From assembly GCA_937996765.1 (NCBI GenBank), contig CALKUG010000453.1:1-14169 (forward strand): 14,169 nt of DNA. The letters are read 5' to 3'. Below the pieces are notes generated by a model. It was given only the letters and a program-made list of their open reading frames with translations. It was not told the origin of the DNA and did no database searches. The DNA comes from an uncultured Ignavibacteria bacterium. GTDB lineage: Bacteria > Bacteroidota > Ignavibacteria > Ignavibacteriales > Ignavibacteriaceae. Made by a program: the position numbers and the translations under genes. This document shows positions 6,923 through 13,810 of this stretch, piece by piece. Position 1 is the first letter of the stretch. Every line of letters begins with the position of its first letter.

Positions 6923-7521
6923 TTACTCTCTATTCATTTGTTTTATTCGCGCACGCTCCATTCGTACTTCGTTTATTCGTTTAATAAGCCATACATGGTA
7001 GTGTGCCATTACTTCATCTACATTGGTTTTTTCATATTCTCGAATCTGTAAAATGTTGCCATCGCTCAGATTGTACAGCACATAATCAAGGTCGTAAGGT
7101 TGCGGTGTTAGTAACTCGCAATCGAAATCACTGTCGTGCTCTAACAGTGATTGTTCTTCCGTTAATTGGGTTTCGTAGCTTGTAATTGCTTGATTGTATT
7201 GGCTATAACGGCTAACCTCGGTGATAAAAAATCTTGAATCGCTCTGAAAACATCGTTGAATTCCTTTTCGCTAAAATCCGTAATGCTTGCTTGATTGCCC
7301 TCACCATCAACGAGGATAAGAGATAGAAGCTGTGTTAGCTGATCACCTTCAGCTATCTTTCCAGCAATAGCTGCAATTGCTGTAAGCTCGCTAAAGATTG
7401 CAAAATCGCTAATTCCTAATTCTACAAGCATTTTAATGATTGCTTTCCAATGCTTCCACTTATATTCCGGAAGTAGCTTGTATTCAACTCTATCAATTAT
7501 GTAAGTATTATTTTCACTCAT
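6923..7521 (-). CDS. Tail assembly chaperone, -1 frameshift product (gpGT-like), about 199 aa
   Basis: Ribosomes slipping back one base on T TTT TTA (7231-7225) leave the 119-aa frame after residue 99 and read 100 further codons to a TAA at 6925-6923. The extension starts ITEVSRYSQYNQAITSYETQ, contains an acidic middle (LLEHDSDFDCELL), and ends in a basic helix (RMERARIKQMNRE). The -1 frame is open from 7270 down to the stop. It has no early ATG (the first is 29 codons before the end), so it needs a frameshift to be made. In lambda the equivalent gpG/gpGT pair binds the tape measure and recruits tube protein. The extension fills what would otherwise be a 240-base gap before the tape measure gene. 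Confidence 0.85.
7162..7521 (-). CDS. Tail assembly chaperone, unshifted product (gpG-like), 119 aa
   Basis: A small helical protein (MSENNTYIIDRVEYKLL then a Lys/Trp-rich helix) sitting directly before the tape measure gene, the usual place of the tail assembly chaperone. Residues 20-95 are alternating amphipathic helices, and residues 98-99 are encoded by the slippery TTT TTA. The unshifted reading ends QATKPN. The ATG at 7521 is preferred over a TTG two codons upstream. It overlaps the end of the preceding gene (ATGAGTGA, 7521-7514), so the two are translationally coupled. Most copies should be this short form, with a minority extended by frameshifting. The role is assigned by position and frameshift architecture rather than by strong sequence motifs. 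Confidence 0.85.
   Translation of the reverse strand: MSENNTYIIDRVEYKLLPEYKWKHWKAIIKMLVELGISDFAIFSELTAIAAIAGKIAEGDQLTQLLSLILVDGEGNQASITDFSEKEFNDVFRAIQDFLSPRLAVIANTIKQLQATKPN
7201..7217 (-). other. Possible frameshift-stimulating stem-loop
   Basis: On the minus strand GGTTA (7217-7213) can pair with TAGCC (7205-7201), with one G-T wobble, around a 7-nt loop. It begins seven bases after the slippery heptamer, the spacing usual for stimulatory structures. The stem is short, so its effect is uncertain. Confidence 0.35.
7225..7231 (-). other. Programmed -1 ribosomal frameshift site T TTT TTA
   Basis: The minus-strand codons GAT TTT TTA TCA of the 119-aa chaperone contain the canonical X XXY YYZ heptamer in the correct phase. 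Both tRNAs can re-pair after slipping one base (TTT TTT). The -1 frame beyond it is open for 100 codons up to the tape measure gene. Confidence 0.85.
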
Positions 7522-8389
7522 TTTCAAATTCTCCGATTGAAGGGCTTATTGATTCTTTTAATAATTCGTAAAGCGCGTTGTTGATTGCTATAGTAGAATC
7601 AATCTTGATTATATGCTGATCAAGTTTCGCTTTATCCTTGCTGTAGTGACGATTTATAATAAATGTAGCTTTATCACTTTCAACTACCGCGCTTAACAAT
7701 TTAACATAACTGATAGGCGCATAGATATTATCTAATTGCAGATTCTGAATTGCAATATGTTTAGGTTGCACTGGCACCGGCCATGTGTACCATGGATCTG
7801 CGGGTATTTCACCTTTGTAGGTAACAGCTTTAAGGATGTTGATAAAACCAAATCCATCGGTTTCATGCCACACTCCATTCTTACTTCCCGTCATACGCGC
7901 TCTGTAACGCGCTTCCCAGTGGTTGCAATTACAGATGTCCATTATGGCCGCAATCTGCCCGGCAATGTAAGGATTTGCAAAACTTGAATAATCCTGCACA
8001 TCTGTACCAATCGGATCAGGCGCAATAAACTCCACGTTATCAGCCGTCTCGTTGGAAACATCGCCTGCACCTGTGATTAATGTTTGTTGCGGAATTGTAG
8101 CAGAAATGAGTTCATCAACACTATTACCGCCTGCAACCATAACTGGAAGTATTGGATAAAGGGCATTGCAACCTCCTAAATGTGCAGATAGGCCTGTATA
8201 GCTTTGTATCCACATATCAGGACCGGCATTTTGCACATAAGAAAAATCCCATGTCATTGTATGATGCAGTATTTCACCTTGCCACTCAAGCCCGGCACTT
8301 TCATACCCAAGTAAGAAAGCGGCACGCACATTGTAAGCGTGCGTGCCGGGGGTGTTAATGTTATCAGGATCGGTGATTAGAATGTTCAT
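7514..8389 (-). CDS. Subtilase (S8)-fold protein of the tail module, probably degenerate, 291 aa
   Basis: The motif order is that of the subtilisin family. PGTHAYNVRAAFLLG (14-28) stands where HGTHVAG is expected, and IQSYTG (61-66) resembles INMSLG. VMVAGGNS (83-90) carries the oxyanion Asn89. TLITGAGDVSNET recalls the ITVGAVD strand, and FIAP (121-124) recalls the VAPG turn. DYSSFANPYIAGQIA (133-147) matches GTSxAxPxVAG with Ser136. HETDGFGFINILKAV (175-189) recalls the closing GYGxVNAxKAV. The canonical catalytic His is replaced by Pro14, and the first Asp candidate (Asp7, ITDPDN) lies far too close to it. Activity is therefore doubtful; it may be structural. There is no signal peptide. 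The ATG at 8389 lies one base after the previous stop; an upstream TTG start is less likely. It overlaps the chaperone start. Confidence 0.75.
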   Translation of the reverse strand: MNILITDPDNINTPGTHAYNVRAAFLLGYESAGLEWQGEILHHTMTWDFSYVQNAGPDMWIQSYTGLSAHLGGCNALYPILPVMVAGGNSVDELISATIPQQTLITGAGDVSNETADNVEFIAPDPIGTDVQDYSSFANPYIAGQIAAIMDICNCNHWEARYRARMTGSKNGVWHETDGFGFINILKAVTYKGEIPADPWYTWPVPVQPKHIAIQNLQLDNIYAPISYVKLLSAVVESDKATFIINRHYSKDKAKLDQHIIKIDSTIAINNALYELLKESISPSIGEFENE

Positions 8390-8390
8390 T

Positions 8391-9560
8391 TTAAGCAAAA
8401 ACTTTTACATTTAAATAAGCATCTACAGCTGTCTGTAACGAGAATGCTCCACTTTCTTGTGTAAAAGCTTGTAATCTAATTGAATCTGGTCCTTGACTTG
8501 GTCGGATATAATCAACTCTTTCGCTTGCAGTATCGGAATCTACGATTGCAACATTACTAACATTCATAAATGTTTTCAAGTTTGTAAATGCGCCAACACA
8601 AGTCAAAATTGCTGCTTGCTCATCTCCACCACTCCAACTGGGGGTTATTATTCCGATTGTATTGGAATACTCGTAATAATTTACAACGCCTGCGAATAGA
8701 TAAACACGAGCAGATAACTCCCACCAAAATTCTTTTACCTTACTCCCAGTACCTGTTAGCACTATCCTCTTATCCAACCCATTGCTATTCTCAATAGTCG
8801 GGAAACCGCGCAAGCTGCACACAACGGCAACGCCGTCATCGCTGAATGTACCTTCAATTGAATCTCCACCAACAAAGCAACCGGGCTCAAATTCCCAATC
8901 CACACCGTTTTTTAATTTGATGTAATCTTCTATATCGGTGTAAGCGGCCTTCTTTACTTTAATCAAATCGCCGTATGACGCTGCAACCGCTGCATTAACA
9001 AGGTTATGAACACCACTTCCATCTACATCATTATCATAGCCAATTACATCACCATTTGCTTTGTGAAGCTGGATTGGTTTATCGTTACCGCTTCCGAAAC
9101 CTGTGTAACCGCTACCTGCTACTAAGTAGGCCTTATCTTCATGTACAACAATATCGCCGGTGCTGAATTCACTATACACCGGTAAGTTCGTTACCTTGTA
9201 AATGTTACGCTCTGTAACGTTATCGGGTGTTGGTGTTACAGCTTCAGCGGGTGTGATACTTCCATTTAAGCGTGTAATGTAGCGCTTATCATCCTCGGTG
9301 CGAATGCTATCAATACGATAATTCGTTGTTGCATCAAGCACATTATCAATTTCGTATTGTGTAAGTGTTAAGCTGTATCCAACACCGACGCTTGCTGTAA
9401 ACTCTCCTACAGCGCCGCCAATATTATTGGTTTTGTAAGTTTTTTTTACACCACCGCTACCGTCAAATATCAGTAACATCGCTTGTTCAGTTGCAACTGC
9501 ATTGGTATCAGCAAAGCTGATTGTACCGCTCGCAAGTGCCGGTTTATTCAATACTGCCAT
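8391..9560 (-). CDS. Fibre/appendage-like structural protein, 389 aa
   Basis: A Gly-, Thr- and Val-rich beta protein without enzymatic motifs. Residues 1-100 are strand-rich. Residues 128-165 (PVYSEFSTGDIVVHEDKAYL then GSGYTGFGSGND) resemble small carbohydrate-binding or fibre modules of the 'GDIVxxxGKAYL' type. Residues 208-260 (DYIKLKNGVDWEFEPGCFVG) resemble the start of a right-handed beta-helix of pectate-lyase-like phage spikes. The strong AAGGAGAT ribosome binding site six to seven bases before the ATG suggests high expression. It sits between the tail tube and chaperone genes, an unusual place for a receptor-binding fibre. It may decorate the tail tube or head, or be a neck fibre. The fold reading is inference from residue patterns only. 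Confidence 0.55.
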   Translation of the reverse strand: MAVLNKPALASGTISFADTNAVATEQAMLLIFDGSGGVKKTYKTNNIGGAVGEFTASVGVGYSLTLTQYEIDNVLDATTNYRIDSIRTEDDKRYITRLNGSITPAEAVTPTPDNVTERNIYKVTNLPVYSEFSTGDIVVHEDKAYLVAGSGYTGFGSGNDKPIQLHKANGDVIGYDNDVDGSGVHNLVNAAVAASYGDLIKVKKAAYTDIEDYIKLKNGVDWEFEPGCFVGGDSIEGTFSDDGVAVVCSLRGFPTIENSNGLDKRIVLTGTGSKVKEFWWELSARVYLFAGVVNYYEYSNTIGIITPSWSGGDEQAAILTCVGAFTNLKTFMNVSNVAIVDSDTASERVDYIRPSQGPDSIRLQAFTQESGAFSLQTAVDAYLNVKVFA

Positions 9561-9572
9561 TATTGTATCTCC

Positions 9573-10511
9573 TTATAACGCGTGGGTTACTGTTAAGTTT
9601 TCTGAAGCGGCTACAACAGTAACCATGTTAATAGGCGTTTGACCTTCAAATACAAGCTTAACGGTACGTTCATCATCGCCAATAGTAGTAACACGATTAA
9701 GAGATAACACGCCTTGGTTATACACATGTTTTTCCCATTTGTTTGCACCATTTTTCAACGTGAAATCTATTGCGGGAGTAAGTGATGTAAACTCATGCAA
9801 CGATTTAATTTTTTCGCGTGAAGCGTTCGTAATCGTAACTTCGAGCTTGGTATTGAGATAGCTTACATTCAGCATTTCAAAAATGTTTTCATCCCCTGCG
9901 GTTTCAACTTCAAGTTTGAATTCTTTCAAATCGGCGTTATCAAACAACAATGTTCCGCCTAAGTTAAATTCTGCGTAACCGGTTGGTGTGTAGTTATCGG
10001 GATCTGCACTCACTTCAGCAAGCTGTGTTCCAACGCTTGCGCCAAAAGTTTGGATTGTGTCGGTTTGAGCCGCGTCCAGAATGGCTTTGTGTGTATCCTT
10101 ATCGAATAATCTTTTCAACTCAATTTCAATTGTACGCGCTTTGTTTGAAGCTTTGTACTTCATTTTCATACCAAGACGATTCTGACCAATATAGGTGAAT
10201 ACACCATCATAGGTTGCGGGGGTAACGGTTTTGCGCGCTCCAATGAGCTCAACACCTGCACCGCCTTCACGTGCCATTAATAACAATGCAGGAAGCACGG
10301 GACGTGATGTATTTACTATCTCAGCTGCAAAGCTGTGTTTATACATATTAGGAAGTTTGCGACCGCTCTGCAAGGCAATGGCATCATCTTCGATTACCAA
10401 TTTCCCAGCGTTTACTCTTCCGCCTAATACAACTAATGCTTGCGGATCGGTTCCCGATACATATCCGGGCTCTACTATTACCGCTCTTCTAATACCTTGT
10501 TTGGATGCCAT
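9573..10511 (-). CDS. Tail tube protein, 312 aa
   Basis: A beta-rich soluble protein (MASKQGIRRAVIVEPGYVSG at the start) with the features of a major tail tube protein: alternating strands, a central acidic helix (around residues 196-210, NADLKEFKLEVET), and a C-terminal strand pair ending VVAASENLTVTHAL. The segment GLxMKMKYKASNKARTIEIE (113-132) also fits a tube beta-sheet. At 312 residues it is longer than lambda gpV, so it may contain an added domain. It has a GAGG ribosome binding site before ATG 10511 and starts nine bases after the stop of the spanin-like gene. No second sheath-sized protein with a sheath signature is seen, which favours a long non-contractile tail. Assignment is by position and sequence character. 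Confidence 0.6.
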   Translation of the reverse strand: MASKQGIRRAVIVEPGYVSGTDPQALVVLGGRVNAGKLVIEDDAIALQSGRKLPNMYKHSFAAEIVNTSRPVLPALLLMAREGGAGVELIGARKTVTPATYDGVFTYIGQNRLGMKMKYKASNKARTIEIELKRLFDKDTHKAILDAAQTDTIQTFGASVGTQLAEVSADPDNYTPTGYAEFNLGGTLLFDNADLKEFKLEVETAGDENIFEMLNVSYLNTKLEVTITNASREKIKSLHEFTSLTPAIDFTLKNGANKWEKHVYNQGVLSLNRVTTIGDDERTVKLVFEGQTPINMVTVVAASENLTVTHAL

Positions 10512-10520
10512 TTTTTACCT

Positions 10521-11018
10521 CTACTTTGAAAAATTAAAAACTAAATACACTATGCCCAGTGCTGTTATAACACCGGCTGAATATGTTACTACCGGTTCTT
10601 CATACCATGGGACCTTAGCAACACCGGCGATGCTATCTCTTTGAAAAATCTTTAAAGTATCCACTCTTATAATCTCTTTTATTGCAAAGTTAGCAATTGC
10701 ATTAACTATGATGCTATCACCTTTATCAGCAAGGGTAACGGTTAATGTATCGTTATCTTGTACGGTAACAACTGCAATGCTATCAGTCTCTTTTAAATCT
10801 TGTTTTGAAACTACATGTTTGCTTGTAACTTTTTTCGCTTTGATCACGGTATCAGGCATACCTGTTACAACTACTGTGCTAATCGTGCTGGTACTGCGCT
10901 CACCCGGTGTAATGGTTGGTGTTGTGTTGCATCCTATTGCGTAACTAATCACAATGTACAGGATGAATACAAAGAATAATGTATATAATACACCGATGGC
11001 AATTTCTATTGTTTTCAC
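10521..11018 (-). CDS. Probable unimolecular spanin-like lysis protein, 165 aa
   Basis: Two hydrophobic segments flank a periplasm-type domain. The N-terminal one (residues 4-29, IAIGVLYTLFFVFILYIVIS) ends in YAIGC with Cys30, a weak lipobox. The C-terminal one (about 143-163, AGVITALGIVYLVF) ends in NFSK. The middle 110 residues are Ser/Thr/Val/Asp-rich and look like beta strands, without a coiled coil. A lipoprotein N-terminus plus a C-terminal membrane helix plus a beta domain is the architecture of u-spanins such as phage T1 gp11, which fuse inner and outer membranes after peptidoglycan cleavage. The gene follows the lysozyme immediately, starting with GTG in a GTGA overlap (11018-11015). 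The alternative is a plain two-helix membrane protein, because the hydrophobic run is long for a lipoprotein signal. Confidence 0.55.
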   Translation of the reverse strand: MKTIEIAIGVLYTLFFVFILYIVISYAIGCNTTPTITPGERSTSTISTVVVTGMPDTVIKAKKVTSKHVVSKQDLKETDSIAVVTVQDNDTLTVTLADKGDSIIVNAIANFAIKEIIRVDTLKIFQRDSIAGVAKVPWYEEPVVTYSAGVITALGIVYLVFNFSK

Positions 11019-11467
11019 TTTTCACCCTTAAGGAACATCGTGTATTCAAAAGCACGGCGCGCTACTAATCCGGGTAATTCCTTCTTCACGCCTATTACAA
11101 CTGCTTTGTTCCATTTTTTAAATTCTTCAGCTGCGCCTTTGTAATCACCGGCGTTCAATTTGCGTAATAATGTAGTGCCCTTTAATCGGCCTATGTTAAA
11201 AACAAAACACACCAGTGCACTGAATTGATTATCGTTTAAAGGTACTTTAACAGCCATTTCAACAATCTTTTCAGCTTCTTCAACATCATGTATCAGAAAT
11301 TGCTCTGCTTGCTCTGGGGTTATTTTCTGATTACGATATACTGGATACTTGCTATCGTTTGTATGACCGTAACCAATGGTGAGCACACCGGCCGGGCAAT
11401 AATAGGCCTTTAGTTTCAGGCCTTCGTATATTTTTATTTGTTCAAAAGTAGTCTTATTAGTTCTCAT
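11015..11467 (-). CDS. Phage endolysin, GH24 (T4/P21-type) lysozyme, 150 aa
   Basis: It cleaves the glycan strands of peptidoglycan at the end of infection. The GH24 signature is complete: Glu15 in YEGLKLKAYY, then Cys24, then Thr30 in LTIGYGHT, giving the E-x8-C-x5-T triad (the Cys variant is known in P21/P1-type lysozymes). Further family hallmarks are ITPEQAEQFLIHDV (48-61), VPLNDNQFSALVCFVFNIG (75-93) and LPGLVARRAFEYTMFL (131-146). There is no signal peptide or SAR segment at the N-terminus, so export should depend on a holin, for which the adjacent 74-aa gene is the candidate. The ATG at 11467 is chosen over an upstream GTG at 11503. It overlaps the end of the holin-like gene by 11 bases. 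Length is typical for the family. Confidence 0.93.
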   Translation of the reverse strand: MRTNKTTFEQIKIYEGLKLKAYYCPAGVLTIGYGHTNDSKYPVYRNQKITPEQAEQFLIHDVEEAEKIVEMAVKVPLNDNQFSALVCFVFNIGRLKGTTLLRKLNAGDYKGAAEEFKKWNKAVVIGVKKELPGLVARRAFEYTMFLKGEK

Positions 11468-11681
11468 CTGTTTCGTCTTTAGGCTCGAAAGCTTTTTGTA
11501 CACCCTTTAATCCAAGGGCTGTTAACAATACTGTAACGGTTCCCCATTGGGGCTCAAATGCACGTCCGTGTGCCATATCCCAGCCCCAATTGAATAAGAA
11601 GAATAAGCATATAACCGCAGTCATCAAGCGTGTGAGCGAGTAACCGCCGTTGTTTTCCTGTAAAAATTCTAATAGCTTCAT
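11457..11681 (-). CDS. Holin-like small membrane protein, 74 aa
   Basis: Two predicted membrane helices, about residues 17-37 (LMTAVICLFFLFNWGWDMAH) and 46-62 (WGTVTVLLTALGLKGVQ), are joined by a short polar loop and followed by a charged tail (KAFEPKDETDEN). Small size, two helices, charged C-terminus and position directly before the lysozyme fit a class II-type holin, which would form membrane lesions that release the endolysin. The ATG at 11681 lies in an ATGA overlap with the previous gene. An upstream GTG would add four residues but is less likely. The family is not recognised by sequence, so the holin call is from topology and context. Confidence 0.65.
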   Translation of the reverse strand: MKLLEFLQENNGGYSLTRLMTAVICLFFLFNWGWDMAHGRAFEPQWGTVTVLLTALGLKGVQKAFEPKDETDEN

Positions 11682-12112
11682 CTTGATTTGCACTCAAATT
11701 TTCTTACGAACTGATCTTGCAATAACTTTAACGTTTGTTCGAAACGCTTATCTTGTTCTGCGTATCTTTTCTCAACATTGTCGTAATGCTCAGCCATTCT
11801 TTTTTCAACGGATAGTAACAACTTTGTATTAGCATCAATTATATCACGCACAACGTTCAATTTAAGGTCGTTCACCATCGCCGATATGTGATTGATCTGC
11901 AACACTATTCCTTTAAATTCTTCATAAAGCTCGGTAGTATTCTTATCCTGCGTTTCCACGCGGATTTTCATCTCACCAAGCTCTTTATCCAATACGGATA
12001 TGCGCTCCGTGTTACCTTTAACAGAATCAGCAACTCCTTTCAGGAAGTAGCCTATAACCGCAATTACCACGGTTATAATTAAGTAGAAGAATTCATTAGG
12101 ACTTATTGCCAT
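11678..12112 (-). CDS. Membrane-anchored coiled-coil protein of the lysis cassette, 144 aa
   Basis: A single N-terminal membrane helix (residues 8-25, FFYLIITVVIAVIGYFLK) is followed by about 115 residues of continuous charged heptad-like helix (from KGNTERISVLDKELGEMK onward) ending in KFECKSR. It is reminiscent of phage proteins that accompany holins (XhlA-like, although those have the helix at the C-terminus) and of inner-membrane spanin subunits. The coiled coil would face the periplasm if the N-terminus is cytoplasmic. The gene has an AAGGA ribosome binding site seven bases before the ATG, lies after the capsid gene hairpin, and couples (ATGA) to the holin-like gene. A role in timing or assisting lysis is inferred; an i-spanin is the main alternative. 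Confidence 0.6.
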   Translation of the reverse strand: MAISPNEFFYLIITVVIAVIGYFLKGVADSVKGNTERISVLDKELGEMKIRVETQDKNTTELYEEFKGIVLQINHISAMVNDLKLNVVRDIIDANTKLLLSVEKRMAEHYDNVEKRYAEQDKRFEQTLKLLQDQFVRKFECKSR

Positions 12113-12133
12113 TGTTTTTTCCTTGTAATAAAT

Positions 12134-12162
12134 GGCGGTTGTTTTGGGCTTTTACAACCGCC
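12134..12162 (-). terminator. Stem-loop between the capsid gene and the lysis cassette
   Basis: GGCGGTTGT (12134-12142) and ACAACCGCC (12154-12162) form a perfect 9-bp stem with an 11-nt loop. On the minus strand it follows the capsid stop by about 20 bases. Only a weak T-rich stretch (ATTTATT) comes after it. It is probably a partial terminator or an mRNA-stabilising structure that keeps capsid transcript more abundant than downstream messages. Confidence 0.6.
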
Positions 12163-12181
12163 GGGTTACGTCTATGTGTTG

Positions 12182-13165
12182 TTAGGCTAAGCGAATACCT
12201 TGGAGACGTGCAACTGAACGTGCATGCACAATTGCAGGCTCGTATTGAAGCTCCATTGAAGTTTGTGTGAATTGTGGTTCTTGAGTAGTCTTTACCTTAA
12301 ATCCTACTTCAGTTGTGCCAATGGTATAATCACGCTTCTCACCGGTACGGAGGAAGTAGATAGAAGTTGCATCTGTACTTGTACCACATGTTTCAGCCAA
12401 TGAGATAATGCGAGTAGTATTATCTGCTTTAAATCCGGGATCAAGAATGGTGGCTAAACTGATATTGGTTAATTCCTGCATTTTTCCAAAAGCATCATTA
12501 GCACTCTGCACACGTACTTTATCACCGCCAATATGCTTAAGTGTATGAATCACGTCAGGGTGTGCTAATACAAGATTACAACGAGTACGTTGAATTATCT
12601 TATCAACCAGCATCCATAATGATTTTTGTGATTTAATTTTTGCATCTGTGTTTCCAAACTCTACAACACCGCCATCTGCACTTAAGAATGTATAGAGGCT
12701 TTCACCGGTAAGTATTTTCTTAAGACCATTAAATCCTTTTTCGAATCCGGAAACTGTTGTATCGGAATTTATTAGCGAATCCATAAAGCTTCTTGCAAAT
12801 GTGCGAGCTTTATCTTCAACTGATTGGAGATGCAAGTTTGCAGCCTGTGCAAATCCGGCGCTTCCGTAACGGTCAATTAGTGCACCATCGGTTTTTGCGA
12901 TGTCACTTAATATTTTTCTACCTACTGTAACAGGTGTGTTTACCGTAGTAACCGAGCCTGTTATTGCATCATTAACATTTCTAAATCCGGGGTTTCCCAC
13001 ATTAGTACCTGTATCAATGCTGTCAGAGTTTCCTACGAAGTCGTAGAACTCTAACAAATCAATTGCAGGAACTTCCGATAAGATAGAAGCTACTGCCAAA
13101 TTGCGCAATTCTACATCAATTTCTTGCGCTTGAGCTTGACCTTTGAGATCTTTTAACCTTGCCAT
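12182..13165 (-). CDS. Major capsid protein, 327 aa
   Basis: Its size, position after a scaffold-like gene and sequence fit an HK97-fold major capsid protein. The N-terminal helix (MARLKDLKGQAQAQEIDVEL) is followed by the extended arm, then a spine helix around 105-130 (SVEDKARTFARSFMDSLIN). Next is FEKGFNGLKKIL, typical of the capsid loop that follows a 'GDxxxxxxFxGL' pattern. The segment CNLVLAHPDVIHTLKHI (197-213) recalls the xxxMNPxxxxxL(R/K) strand-helix of these proteins. The C-terminus has the usual strands (AIVHARSVARLQGIRLA) with an IVxxxxxARLxGI ending. It builds the icosahedral shell. There is an AAGGA ribosome binding site eight bases before ATG 13165. It starts 11 bases after the scaffold gene, and a hairpin follows it. 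Confidence 0.8.
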   Translation of the reverse strand: MARLKDLKGQAQAQEIDVELRNLAVASILSEVPAIDLLEFYDFVGNSDSIDTGTNVGNPGFRNVNDAITGSVTTVNTPVTVGRKILSDIAKTDGALIDRYGSAGFAQAANLHLQSVEDKARTFARSFMDSLINSDTTVSGFEKGFNGLKKILTGESLYTFLSADGGVVEFGNTDAKIKSQKSLWMLVDKIIQRTRCNLVLAHPDVIHTLKHIGGDKVRVQSANDAFGKMQELTNISLATILDPGFKADNTTRIISLAETCGTSTDATSIYFLRTGEKRDYTIGTTEVGFKVKTTQEPQFTQTSMELQYEPAIVHARSVARLQGIRLA

Positions 13166-13176
13166 GAGATTATTCC

Positions 13177-13728
13177 TTATTGTTTAAATAAACTTGTTAG
13201 TGCTGATTTTGCTGATTCACGGAAAGCAACGCCTTCCGGTACATTTGTCTGTGCACCGGTGCCGGGGTTTGGATTACCGGATGATTCTTTTTTATCGCCG
13301 CTGGGTGCAATAGCGGGAAGATTGGAGATAATATCTTTTGTGGTATCGTAATCGGCTTCAAGCATCTTTTGATACTTTGCTTTTAATTCTTCATTCTTTG
13401 CAGGGATGCGGCCTTTAGCAACGGCATCCGCAAGAAGATCTGCAATCTCTTTTGCCTTTTGGTCCTTAGCGGATTTCATAATTTGTTCTTGAGATTTTTC
13501 ATTCTGGCTTACCAAATTGCCAATGCTCGCTTGCAATGCCTTCACTTGCTCTGCAAGTGCCGCAACCATTGGATCAGCAACATTAGTGCTTGCGGGTGTT
13601 GGTGTAGCGGGAGGTGTGGCGGGTTGCTTTGGTAACATATCACCAAGTTTATCATCCGCTAAAGCTTCAATCTCAGTTGCTTTATCGGGAAATAGTGTCT
13701 TTAAAAATTCGCGTAACTGCTTAAACAT
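13177..13728 (-). CDS. Scaffold-like protein preceding the capsid gene, 183 aa
   Basis: Soluble, highly charged and Ala/Lys/Gln-rich. A short N-terminal helix (MFKQLREFLKTLFPDKATEIEAL) is followed by a Pro/Thr linker (about 37-52), a coiled-coil-like helix (58-95, AEQVKALQASIGNLVSQNEK), a second helical part and a Gly/Asn/Pro-rich low-complexity stretch (142-160). The end is basic (SAKSALTSLFKQ). Such composition with a capsid gene directly downstream is typical of phage scaffolding proteins, which organise coat subunits and then leave the prohead. There is no protease motif. The ATG at 13728 is chosen over a TTG at 13770; AAGGA lies about ten bases upstream. Assignment rests on composition and position. 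Confidence 0.6.
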   Translation of the reverse strand: MFKQLREFLKTLFPDKATEIEALADDKLGDMLPKQPATPPATPTPASTNVADPMVAALAEQVKALQASIGNLVSQNEKSQEQIMKSAKDQKAKEIADLLADAVAKGRIPAKNEELKAKYQKMLEADYDTTKDIISNLPAIAPSGDKKESSGNPNPGTGAQTNVPEGVAFRESAKSALTSLFKQ

Positions 13729-13810
13729 TTGAATGGAATTCCTTCCGGTTGTTAATAATTTCTGCACCAAATTTCACTCTAAACCCTTGTAGTAATTGGC
13801 TATTAGCGTA

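Noticed and set aside
8391..9560. Contractile tail sheath
   Set aside because: Shorter than usual sheaths, no sheath-like C-terminal segment visible, and fibre-like motifs are present; no other gene fits a sheath.
10231..10644. A 137-codon plus-strand open frame
   Set aside because: It lies antisense across the start of the tail tube gene and the spanin-like gene, has a composition unlike the other proteins and no ribosome binding site of note. It is a shadow.
13729..13770. TTG-started extension of the scaffold-like gene
   Set aside because: The ATG at 13728 gives a typical N-terminal helix; the extra 14 residues show no coding character. Similar TTG or GTG extensions at 8398, 7527, 11503 and 11693 were rejected because ATG codons overlap or abut the preceding stop.
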